From the NCBI GenBank assembly GCA_963545195.1, contig CAUUIA010000017.1, positions 1 through 13,919 of the forward strand: DNA of 13,919 nt, written 5' to 3'. Source of the stretch: CALISC01 sp963545195. Lineage in GTDB: Bacteria > Bacillota_I > Bacilli_A > Acholeplasmatales > Acholeplasmataceae. The translations under genes and the position numbers were made by a program. How positions within the stretch are numbered: position 1 is the stretch's first letter; each line of letters starts with the position of its first letter. Shown here in pieces: positions 7,204-13,742 of the stretch. The notes under the pieces were generated by a model that was given only the letters and a program-made list of their open reading frames with translations, did not search any database and was not told the DNA's origin.

Positions 7204-7268
7204 TAAGGTGTAAAGCAAGTTAATTTTAAAAATTTTAAACTAACCAAAAGTTAAAAAGGTAAAAAAAT

Positions 7269-7661
7269 ATGGACGAAAATCAATTAAATGACCAAGAAGT
7301 AAAAGAAGCAAACTCAGAATCTGAAACTAAAACAAAGCGAATTGGGGTAATTTTAAAGTACAGCAAACCCTATACTTTAAAGAAACTAAAAAATCTACAC
7401 CAAGTAAAAATACTTAGAATATCTGAAAAACACGAGACTTGTTATCTTTACATGAACGAAGAGTTTTTTAAAAAATTCGTTTCAATTATGCGTTCAACTG
7501 GACATATTTGGGCAGAAAAATCAGAGATTTTTCAAGACCAGCATCTTAACTTCGACACAGACGTTTTTGAGGAAGCTGACGAAGTTTGCGGAATGGATGT
7601 TTCTAACATTGATCTTCAAAACATCCCTGAACTACAGGAACTTGAAAATCAGTTTACTTAA
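7269..7661 (+). CDS. Probable YlbG-family (DUF2129) protein
   Basis: Small cytoplasmic protein of 130 residues. The core at about 23-90 (RIGVILKYSKPYTLKKLKNLHQ, then ILRISEKHETCYLYMNEE and a final helix) resembles the short DUF2129/YlbG proteins of Bacilli. In those, a beta-rich unit ends in a basic 'xVxYVVLYVN'-like strand. The function of that family is unknown to me. Unlike YlbG (about 90 residues), this protein has a polar acidic N-terminal extension (1-22) and an acidic C-terminal tail (about 92-130, with DTDVFEEADEV and ELQELENQ). AAAGGT precedes the ATG. It is 27 bp upstream of the surface-protein gene, so the two are probably co-transcribed. The family call is tentative. Confidence 0.55.
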   Translation: MDENQLNDQEVKEANSESETKTKRIGVILKYSKPYTLKKLKNLHQVKILRISEKHETCYLYMNEEFFKKFVSIMRSTGHIWAEKSEIFQDQHLNFDTDVFEEADEVCGMDVSNIDLQNIPELQELENQFT

Positions 7662-7688
7662 TTTACGGATAAAGAAAGGTGGTTTGAA

Positions 7689-9446
7689 ATGAAAGACAAG
7701 AAAAAACAAATTTATTTAATTTCGACAATTGTTGCCGCTATTATTGCTTTAATAATTTTAATAACAACTTTAGCAGTTGTTTTAAAACCTAAAACAAACA
7801 AGCCAATAAAGCAAAATGGAACTACTTACAAAATTCAGCATATTTTCCAAGGACTGGCTGGTGAAATTGAAGAAAAAATAGTTGAAGAAACTAAGGGTGC
7901 AGAAGTTGGCACAAAGGTACAAATTACGCAAGACAGCCGCAAAAAAGAATACGACAACGGTTTTGAAGTTGCCGATTTCGCAGAAACTAAAAAAATAGAA
8001 GCCGATGGCTCTACCATTTTTGAAATTAGATACGGCCGTAGGTTATTTGAAGTTAACTTTGAAGTTAATTTCAATAATTCAACTTTTTTAGGTATGGCTT
8101 CGGCAGTCCCTGAAACTCAAAAAATTAAGTTTGAAGCAAAAGCCCAAAAACCGACAGATCCAGAAATTACTGTCAACGGCAAAAAATACCGCTTTGTCCA
8201 CTGGCAAGAAAAATCTTTAATGAACGGAGTTTACTCAAAACAAGCGCCGTTTGATTTTAGTAAACCTATAACTAAAAACATCACTTTAGTTGCCTACTTT
8301 GAAGAACTTTTTTCAATTTCTTATCAAATTGAACTAGAAAAACGAAACGGCGAGTTTGAAGAAAAAACCGAAATAAAACGCTGGTTTCAAGCAGGTGATG
8401 TGCATACCGTTAACTTCCCAAATCCAGATGAGCGCGTGTACGGAGAAGTTATATACGACAAAAACTCCCTAACTGTTTCTCCTGACAACAGCCAAAATAA
8501 GGTAAAAATTACGGTAAAACGCAGACTGCACACAGTAACTTTAGAAGTTACTGGTGCTAACTTAACATTGCCTCAAAAACAAGTTAGACATGATGACAGA
8601 ATTTGGGAAATTGATGTAACTAGTGTCTACCAAGCAGGCTATTATATTAAAAATATTCAAATGGCAGCAAGAGACTACACTTTAGCCAACCTTCAGTCTG
8701 TGTTTGTAACTAAAGACATAACCGCAGTTTTCTATTTAGCAAAAGACATTGCAGGCAAGGGCAAATACCCGCAGTCTTTGGTCTATCCAGATCCAAGCAA
8801 GTTAACCTTAATGGAATCATCAATTAGAAGAACACAATATCAAATTGGCAAAAAAACCCATAAACTTACTTTTAATCGTCATTTTTACCGCGATGAAGAC
8901 GGAAATAAATATGAAAAGTTTGACGGAAATTTCTATAAGTTTGAGGAAGTTGAGTTTATTCAAATTCCTGGTAAAACTACTATGTTTACTAAAAAAATCA
9001 TAGACTTTGCACCTTACAGTTTTATACTTAGGGAAAAACCTAAATCTGCTACTTTAGAAAACTCATTTTTACACTCACTAACTAAAGACATTGCTTTGGT
9101 TTTGGGTTTTGAAGTTGGTATACCTAATTATGAAGATTCAAATAGATACTCAGTTAAGTCAGTGTTGAACTCAAATAATTTTGCTGCTTTGGCAAAAACT
9201 GCAACCGAATACGCAGTTGCTGTCTACGCTTCAAGCGCCTACAGGCAACTTGATGACAACATCGACTCGCAACTGCCATATGGCGTGAAAGGAATTGATA
9301 AAATCACAGACTCAGGTTCCAAAACTTGGTGGTTGACTACTTTAGTTGAAAACAAAAACGCAGAAACTTACTATATAGACAAAGCAGGTATGCTGAGTCA
9401 AGAAAGACAAAACTATCTTTTTGGCTTAGTGCTTTGCAAAGACTAA
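7689..9446 (+). CDS. Membrane-anchored surface protein, beta-rich repeats and DUF6273-like domain
   Basis: A 585-residue protein with a short basic N terminus and one strong hydrophobic helix (about 8-32), which looks like an uncleaved anchor or signal; there is no lipobox Cys or LPXTG motif. The rest is predicted extracellular. Repeats alternate: a MucBP-like unit (about 46-115, ending IEADGSTIFEIRY), a Flg_new/InlB-type unit (about 118-204, with PETQKIKFEAKAQKPTDPE and FDFSKPITKNITLVAYF), a degenerate MucBP-like unit (209-280) and a degenerate second InlB-like unit (281-349, ending TKDITAVFYL). The C-terminal part (about 355-585) opens with GKYPQS, contains GNKYEKFDGNFYKFEEVEFIQI and ends with a YGVK-containing segment, resembling DUF6273 of gut Firmicutes. 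Role is unknown; adhesion or polymer binding is a guess. GAAAGGTGG precedes the ATG. Confidence 0.75.
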   Translation: MKDKKKQIYLISTIVAAIIALIILITTLAVVLKPKTNKPIKQNGTTYKIQHIFQGLAGEIEEKIVEETKGAEVGTKVQITQDSRKKEYDNGFEVADFAETKKIEADGSTIFEIRYGRRLFEVNFEVNFNNSTFLGMASAVPETQKIKFEAKAQKPTDPEITVNGKKYRFVHWQEKSLMNGVYSKQAPFDFSKPITKNITLVAYFEELFSISYQIELEKRNGEFEEKTEIKRWFQAGDVHTVNFPNPDERVYGEVIYDKNSLTVSPDNSQNKVKITVKRRLHTVTLEVTGANLTLPQKQVRHDDRIWEIDVTSVYQAGYYIKNIQMAARDYTLANLQSVFVTKDITAVFYLAKDIAGKGKYPQSLVYPDPSKLTLMESSIRRTQYQIGKKTHKLTFNRHFYRDEDGNKYEKFDGNFYKFEEVEFIQIPGKTTMFTKKIIDFAPYSFILREKPKSATLENSFLHSLTKDIALVLGFEVGIPNYEDSNRYSVKSVLNSNNFAALAKTATEYAVAVYASSAYRQLDDNIDSQLPYGVKGIDKITDSGSKTWWLTTLVENKNAETYYIDKAGMLSQERQNYLFGLVLCKD

Positions 9447-9465
9447 AATAACTATTTGATAATCC

Positions 9466-9501
9466 AAAGTGTGTCAAGTCTTTATACTTGACGCACTTTT
9501 T
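9466..9501 (+). terminator. Terminator after the surface protein gene
   Basis: AAAGTGTGTCAAGT (9466-9479) pairs with ACTTGACGCACTTT (9486-9499) around a CTTTAT loop, a 14-bp stem with one G-U pair. The T-rich 3' side continues into TTATTTTAT. Its 3' arm contains the -35 hexamer of the rpsP promoter. Confidence 0.9.
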
Positions 9502-9516
9502 ATTTTATGTTAAACT
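9488..9516 (+). promoter_or_regulatory. Promoter of rpsP operon, overlapping the terminator
   Basis: TTGACG (9488-9493, 5/6) lies in the 3' arm of the preceding terminator. TAAACT (9511-9516) follows after 17 bp and is extended by TG at 9508-9509. The start near 9523 gives a leader of about 28 nt containing AAAGGAG (9538-9544). Confidence 0.5.
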
Positions 9517-9550
9517 TATTTTGTATTTAAATCAAAAAAAGGAGTAAATT

Positions 9551-9781
9551 ATGGCATTAAAAATTAGACTTCAAAGATTCGGTTCAACTAAACGCCCATT
9601 CTACCGTATTGTTGCTGCAGAAAGTCAAAGAGCACGTGATGGTAAGTTCTTGGAAATTGTTGGTACTTACAACCCACTTTCTGGTGTAGTTGAAATTAAA
9701 CAAGAAGTATACAACACCTGGATTTCCAAAGGTGCTAAGCCAAGCGACACAGTTAAATCACTTTTAAAGAAACAAAAATAG
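9551..9781 (+). CDS. rpsP: 30S ribosomal protein S16
   Basis: S16 binds 16S rRNA in the 30S body and is needed for assembly. The 76-residue protein opens with MALKIRLQRFGSTKRPFYRI and contains AAESQRARDGKFLEIVGTYNPL and the GAKPSDTVKSLLKK ending, all diagnostic for S16. It is slightly shorter than most bacterial S16 (80-90) because the segment after YNPL and the C-terminal tail are trimmed. AAAGGAG sits 6 bp before the ATG. It heads the rpsP-KH-rimM-trmD operon. Confidence 0.97.
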   Translation: MALKIRLQRFGSTKRPFYRIVAAESQRARDGKFLEIVGTYNPLSGVVEIKQEVYNTWISKGAKPSDTVKSLLKKQK

Positions 9782-9802
9782 TTAATGACGGAGTTTCAAA
9801 CC

Positions 9803-10048
9803 ATGGTTTTAAATTTTGAGCAAATTCTAGCCAGCTTTGTCCGTCCTCTGTTAATCTATCCAGATGCACTTGAAATTAAAGTGTCTGAACAAGATGCTTT
9901 AGTTGATATTTCTATGTTAGTTGAAGAAGCAGACCTTGGCCGAATTATTGGCAAAGGTGGCAAAACTGCCGCTGCTCTTCGTCAACTTCTGTATTCAATT
10001 GCTACTAGAAACGGCAAAAAAGTAGCTCTGGAAATTAAAGCAAAGTAA
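9803..10048 (+). CDS. khpA: KH-domain RNA-binding protein KhpA (YlqC family)
   Basis: Small KH-domain RNA-binding protein, placed between rpsP and rimM as in most Firmicutes. The GxxG loop is GKGG within DLGRIIGKGGKTAAALRQLL, the KH signature. In related Gram-positives KhpA pairs with KhpB/EloR to bind RNA and influence cell elongation; here that is inferred. I chose the ATG at 9803 (81 residues) because GGAG (9790-9793) lies 9 bp upstream and the length and N terminus then match YlqC. An in-frame ATG at 9785, 3 bp after rpsP, would give 87 residues but has no RBS beyond coupling. Confidence 0.88.
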   Translation: MVLNFEQILASFVRPLLIYPDALEIKVSEQDALVDISMLVEEADLGRIIGKGGKTAAALRQLLYSIATRNGKKVALEIKAK

Positions 10049-10057
10049 CTTAAACTT

Positions 10058-10525
10058 GTGTTTTTAATTGGCAAAGTAATTAAACCCTTTTCTTACAAAG
10101 GTTGGATTAAAGTGGAAAATCTTTCGGATTTTCCACGTTTTTTAATGCAAGAAATTGTCTATATTGAAAATATCCCTTTTGAAATTGAACAAAGTAAACC
10201 TGGCACTAAATGTTTACTGGTTAAACTAAAGGAAATTGACTCAGAAGAAGAGGCTAGAAAAATTTCGCAAAAAGAAATTTACAGCAATGTGAGACCTGAA
10301 CTTAAAGATAGTGAGTTTGTTTGTGCTGATTTGTTTAGCAAAGCAGTATATTTTGAAGGCAAAGAAATTGGCAAAGTAAAAGAAGTTTACTTTTATCCAA
10401 ACCAACAAGTTTTAAAAATTGAAAAAACCGATAAGGCGTACTTTTTGTTACCTTTTGTTAAACACTATATTGATACAGTTGAAGAAAGTAAAATTACTAT
10501 TTTGAATTTAGGTGAATTGATATGA
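10058..10525 (+). CDS. rimM: 16S rRNA processing protein RimM
   Basis: RimM assists maturation of the 30S head and binds S19. The 155-residue protein has the N-terminal RimM beta-barrel (about 2-82; FLIGKVIKPFSYKGWIKVENLSDFP and the LKEIDSEEEARKISQKEIY pattern). The PRC-barrel follows (about 85-152; FEGKEIGKVKEVYFYPNQQVLKI and LLPFVKHYI). It is a little shorter than typical (165-175). The start is a GTG at 10058 without a clear RBS, 9 bp after the KH gene stop, so translation is probably coupled. Its TGA stop overlaps the trmD ATG. Sequence is divergent but domain layout and position leave little doubt. Confidence 0.9.
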   Translation: MFLIGKVIKPFSYKGWIKVENLSDFPRFLMQEIVYIENIPFEIEQSKPGTKCLLVKLKEIDSEEEARKISQKEIYSNVRPELKDSEFVCADLFSKAVYFEGKEIGKVKEVYFYPNQQVLKIEKTDKAYFLLPFVKHYIDTVEESKITILNLGELI

Positions 10526-11262
10526 AGATAGACATCATTACTATTTTTAAAGAAGCCTATAGTAGTTTTTTAAATACATCTATTGTAAACAGAGCAATTC
10601 AAAGCAAGCACTTGGAGGTTAATTTACATAACTTAAGAGACTATTCTTTAGATAAAAATCAAAAAGTAGACGATACAGTGTATGGCGGCTCTGTTGGTAT
10701 GCTGATGTCAGTTGAACCGATACACCGTGCAATCTCTGCTTTAAAACAAAACAAAAGCGCTCGTGTTGTTGCGTTTTCTCCGCAAGGAAAACGTTTAAAT
10801 CAAAGAGTTCTAGATGAACTTGCAAAACAAAAGCACTTGATTTTACTACCTGGCCACTACGAAGGATACGATGCCAGAGCACTTAACTTCATTGACCTTG
10901 AGGTTTCTGTTGGCGATTTTGTTTTAACTTCAGGAATCTTGCCAAGTCAAATTTTAATAGACGGTCTAGTTAGACTAATTCCGGGAGTTATCAATCAAGA
11001 CTCGGTTAGTAAAGACACCTTTAAATATAACTCAATTTTGAAATACCCTGAATACACTAAACCAGCAATATACGAAGGGCTTTCTATACCAGAAGTACTG
11101 CTGAGTGGAAATCACCAAAAAGTGGATGAATATAATTTTGAGCAAGCAGTTTTAAACACACTAAATAAACGTCCTGACTTAATTAAAAACAAAGCATTTG
11201 ACTTAGAAACATATAAAAAAATCAAGCTAATCTTTGATAAAATAAAAGACCCTAAAAAGTAA
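10522..11262 (+). CDS. trmD: tRNA (guanine-37-N1)-methyltransferase TrmD
   Basis: SPOUT methyltransferase that makes m1G37 in tRNAs to prevent +1 frameshifting; usually essential. The 246-residue length is normal. Seen: N-terminal MKIDIITIFKEAY, VDDTVYGGSVGMLM (normally VDDxPYGGGxGM), SPQGK, the trefoil-knot region SVGDFVLTSGILPSQILIDGLVRLIPGV, and LLSGNHQKVDEY. Arg151 and Asp165 align by motif with the conserved catalytic Arg154 and Asp169 of E. coli. The usual CGRYEG is LPGHYEG (109-115), with His112 replacing a strongly conserved Arg. The WR that follows SGNHxxI in most homologs is YN. The start overlaps rimM (ATGA). rplS, which usually follows, is absent; a terminator comes next. Confidence 0.93.
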   Translation: MKIDIITIFKEAYSSFLNTSIVNRAIQSKHLEVNLHNLRDYSLDKNQKVDDTVYGGSVGMLMSVEPIHRAISALKQNKSARVVAFSPQGKRLNQRVLDELAKQKHLILLPGHYEGYDARALNFIDLEVSVGDFVLTSGILPSQILIDGLVRLIPGVINQDSVSKDTFKYNSILKYPEYTKPAIYEGLSIPEVLLSGNHQKVDEYNFEQAVLNTLNKRPDLIKNKAFDLETYKKIKLIFDKIKDPKK

Positions 11263-11291
11263 AATACCTGCACTATCGTGCAGGTATTTTT
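11261..11291. terminator. Bidirectional terminator between trmD and pyk
   Basis: AAATACCTGCAC (11262-11273) and GTGCAGGTATTT (11278-11289) form a perfect 12-bp stem with a TATC loop. T tracts follow on the plus side, and a T-rich TTTTACTTTTT follows on the minus side. It lies between convergent trmD and pyk and probably serves both. Confidence 0.85.
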
Positions 11292-11346
11292 GTTTATGAA
11301 CTAGTTAAAATAGTCTTATTTGGCGATTTAACTAATAGTATCTAAA

Positions 11347-12771
11347 CTAGTCAGTAACATCAATTATACGAAGTGTGTTAGTGCGACCGTGAGTTTGGGC
11401 CCAACCAGAAGTTAAGATTATAGTTGCACCTTTTTTTAATCCAAAGGCTTTTGCTCCATCAATCGCTTTAGCGTCGTATTTTAAAAAGTCGTTAACGTGA
11501 TTAACAACTCGTGGATATACCCCAAAGTTAAGGGCAAGTTCACATGCTGTTTTGAAGTTATCAGTCAAAGCAATAATTGGCACTTGTGGCCTGAACTTAC
11601 AAATTCGGCGAGCAGTACCACCAGTTTCGGTAAACGCAACAATCGCTTCAACTGAAGGCAGAGATATAGAAATCTGGGCAGCGGCAACTCCAATTGAGTC
11701 GTTAATAGTTTTCTCACCACTTGGAATTAAGTTCTCTAAGTTTTGTTGATACGGAAAAATTTGTTCAATTTCGCTAGCAATTTGTACCATAGTTTGAACA
11801 GCTTCTACACCAAACTCTCCAACCGCAGTCTCGCCACTCAGCATAATAGCATCAGACCCATCTAAAATAGCGTTTGCAACGTCAGATGCTTCTGCTCTGG
11901 TTGGACGAGGATTTGAAATCATAGACTCAAGCATATGTGTAGCCGTAATTACTGGTTTTCCAAAGAAGTTGGCGCGTTGTATCATTTTCTTTTGATAAAT
12001 TGGAACTAAAGGAAAGGAAACTTCTACACCTAAATCACCACGGGCAACTAAAATACCTGCGGCTTCTTGCAATATTTCGTCTAAGTTTTGATATCCTTCT
12101 TCGTTTTCAATTTTAGCAATTAGAGGAATATTTGGATTAGTTGTATTTTTAACTAATTCTTTAACGGCCAAAATATCTTGTTTTGAACGCACAAAAGAAA
12201 GTGCTATCAAATCTGCTCCGTGTTCAATTGAAAACAAAATATCTTTTTTATCTTTTTCAGATAAAAACACTTGTTTAATTTTTGCACCTGGACAATTGCA
12301 AGACTTGTGGTTTTTCAAAAAACCTGTGTGGTGAACCGTAGTTAAGATATCGTTATTTTTATATTTTTCAACGACGTCAAAACGCATTTTGCCGTCATCT
12401 ACTAAAATAAAGTCACCAACTTTAACGCCTTTAAAAAGTTCAGGGCAAGAAATATGGAAACGCTCTGAGTTTCCCAAAACTGGCTCTTGAGTAATTAAAA
12501 TCTTTTCACCTTTTTTGACTTCAACTTTACCGTCTTCAAAGTTACCAGTTCTAATTTCAGGGCCTTTAGTGTCGGTCATAATTGCAAGGTTGTAATTTAG
12601 TTTAGTCCTGACTGCTTTTAGAGTTTTAAAAGTATTTTCGTGTTCTGAGTATTCGCCATGTGAAAAGTTCACACGAGCTACGTTCATTCCAGCGTCAATT
12701 AAGGCCTGAATTTTTTCAGGGCTGCGAGAGGCTGGTCCGATTGTGCAAATAATTTTTGTTTTTCTAATCAT
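11347..12771 (-). CDS. pyk: Pyruvate kinase
   Basis: Last step of glycolysis: phosphoenolpyruvate plus ADP to pyruvate plus ATP. The 474-residue protein has the single-module A/B/C layout without the extra C-terminal PEP-utiliser domain of Bacillus. Motifs: RVNFSHG (33-39, cation and nucleotide binding), DTKGPEIRTG (67-76), catalytic Lys220 in IAKIENEEG, ARGDLGVE (243-250) and ATHMLESM with NPRPTRAEASDVANAI (277-302). The B-domain loop reads HKSCNCPGAK (155-164) where most have a GVNxPG-type sequence. The ATG is preceded on the minus strand by AGGTGAAAA. The gene stands alone and is convergent with trmD. In a fermentative low-GC bacterium it would be a main ATP source (inference). Confidence 0.97.
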   Translation of the reverse strand: MIRKTKIICTIGPASRSPEKIQALIDAGMNVARVNFSHGEYSEHENTFKTLKAVRTKLNYNLAIMTDTKGPEIRTGNFEDGKVEVKKGEKILITQEPVLGNSERFHISCPELFKGVKVGDFILVDDGKMRFDVVEKYKNNDILTTVHHTGFLKNHKSCNCPGAKIKQVFLSEKDKKDILFSIEHGADLIALSFVRSKQDILAVKELVKNTTNPNIPLIAKIENEEGYQNLDEILQEAAGILVARGDLGVEVSFPLVPIYQKKMIQRANFFGKPVITATHMLESMISNPRPTRAEASDVANAILDGSDAIMLSGETAVGEFGVEAVQTMVQIASEIEQIFPYQQNLENLIPSGEKTINDSIGVAAAQISISLPSVEAIVAFTETGGTARRICKFRPQVPIIALTDNFKTACELALNFGVYPRVVNHVNDFLKYDAKAIDGAKAFGLKKGATIILTSGWAQTHGRTNTLRIIDVTD

Positions 12772-12793
12772 TTTTCACCTGTTTCTAATGTAT

Positions 12794-12799
12794 ATTATA
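12794..12799 (-). promoter_or_regulatory. -10 box of pyk promoter
   Basis: The minus strand reads TATAAT at 12799 to 12794, 22 bp upstream of the pyk ATG, within TATATAATATAC. No recognisable -35 hexamer lies 16-18 bp upstream. The leader would be only about 15 nt, carrying the AGGTG RBS, a layout matching the left edge of the window. Confidence 0.45.
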
Positions 12800-12848
12800 T
12801 ACTCTTTATTTATTAACTTTATTATTAATATAAAACTAGACTGTTAAA

Positions 12849-12857
12849 TGTTAAAAT
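12849..12857 (+). promoter_or_regulatory. Weak extended -10 upstream of the 12903 gene
   Basis: TGTTAAAAT (12849-12857) matches an extended -10 element (TAAAAT, 5/6) without a -35. It is about 45 bp before the presumed start at 12903. Another TAAAAT at 12888-12893 would give an almost leaderless transcript. Neither is strong. Confidence 0.25.
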
Positions 12858-12902
12858 CTAAATGTATGTTAATTTTTTTACTTAGAATAAAATTAGATAA
12901 GT

Positions 12903-13742
12903 ATGGAAATCGCTAGTATTGTTATACAAATATTAACATTGATAGCAACTGTATTTGTATCTTTTGCTATTTATTTTCTTGGAATTCATAATGCAAAAAT
13001 TTTAAGAAATAAAGAAATTTCTGAAAACGCTAAAAGGTTTATTCGTGATAATGAAAGCGAAATTGATTATTTGGAGTTAGCCACAGTTGCTGCAGGATGT
13101 TTTCCTAATGATAAACATACTAGAAAGATATATAACTACTTTATAGAGTTAGATGACGAAACAAAGCAAGAAGTTTTAAAACAAAGAAAACTTAAATGTA
13201 AATTGATAACTAATGGCGACTGGATTAACGGAAAAATTTCTCTTATACAAAAAGCAATTAAAAAACTAGATTTAGGTAGAGATTTTTTATACGATTCTGG
13301 GAAAAACTTGCATCTTGCGTATTCTTATAAAGATAAAAAAATTAACATTTCTACTTATGATGAAAAATACGAAGACTTCTTTAATGTTAGGTACAAAATA
13401 ATAAATAAAAGTAAAAAATTGTCATATGTTAAGTATTTGGATGATTATTTGTATTGCAAATATGTCAAACCCAATTTAATGCCCAAAGATGTTCCACCAA
13501 AACCCAATGATTATTTAATTGAGATTGAGAATTTTGGTGCATGCGATGAAGAAACTTTGTCGTTTTGGATGATGGTCATGGTTTCAAATGTTCTGCATTA
13601 TTCTAATGTGCATTTAAAATGGAAATTTTTAATCAACAGAGAAGTTAACTATTTTGAAAATGAAACTTATGAAGATAAATACTTTAGTGTTTTATTTGAT
13701 TTATATTATTTAAAAGAAACAAATAAAAGAAAATTATTATGA
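12903..13742 (+). CDS. Unrecognised single-pass membrane protein next to hsdM
   Basis: I do not recognise this family. The 279-residue protein has one N-terminal hydrophobic helix (about 4-27), then a long charged, probably cytoplasmic region. A first helical segment (about 33-100) contains NAKRFIRDNESEIDYLEL and HTRKIYNYFIELDDETKQEVLKQ. A Lys- and Tyr-rich remainder ends at an aromatic segment (SFWMMVMVSNVLHY). No nuclease, kinase or methylase motif is visible. No clear RBS precedes the ATG. It is more AT-rich than the housekeeping genes, favouring AGA, TTA and AAT-type codons, which suggests acquired DNA. The stop overlaps the hsdM start (ATGA, 13739-13742), so it is probably the first gene of a type I R-M operon. 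Accessory or regulatory roles are speculation. Confidence 0.65.
   Translation: MEIASIVIQILTLIATVFVSFAIYFLGIHNAKILRNKEISENAKRFIRDNESEIDYLELATVAAGCFPNDKHTRKIYNYFIELDDETKQEVLKQRKLKCKLITNGDWINGKISLIQKAIKKLDLGRDFLYDSGKNLHLAYSYKDKKINISTYDEKYEDFFNVRYKIINKSKKLSYVKYLDDYLYCKYVKPNLMPKDVPPKPNDYLIEIENFGACDEETLSFWMMVMVSNVLHYSNVHLKWKFLINREVNYFENETYEDKYFSVLFDLYYLKETNKRKLL

Noticed and set aside
9785..9802. KH protein start at 9785
   Set aside because: No RBS; the ATG at 9803 has GGAG at good spacing and matches the YlqC length. Coupling from rpsP keeps it possible.
11302..11334. Inverted repeat TAGTTAAA / TTTAACTA just after pyk
   Set aside because: An 8-bp AT-only stem with a 17-nt loop and no T tract; the strong hairpin at 11261-11291 explains termination.
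10619..12771. Open frames antisense to trmD, pyk and other genes
   Set aside because: They overlap strongly conserved genes, have no RBS or recognisable domains and are shadows of the coding frames.
329..13742. Use of genetic code 4 (TGA as Trp), as in many mycoplasmas
   Set aside because: Conserved tryptophans in NusG, SecE, pyruvate kinase and others are TGG, no conserved gene is broken by an internal TGA, and TGA ends secE, ecfA2 and rimM at the expected lengths. Only the hsdM fragment has a TGA in a Trp-like place, and it sits beside a TAA.
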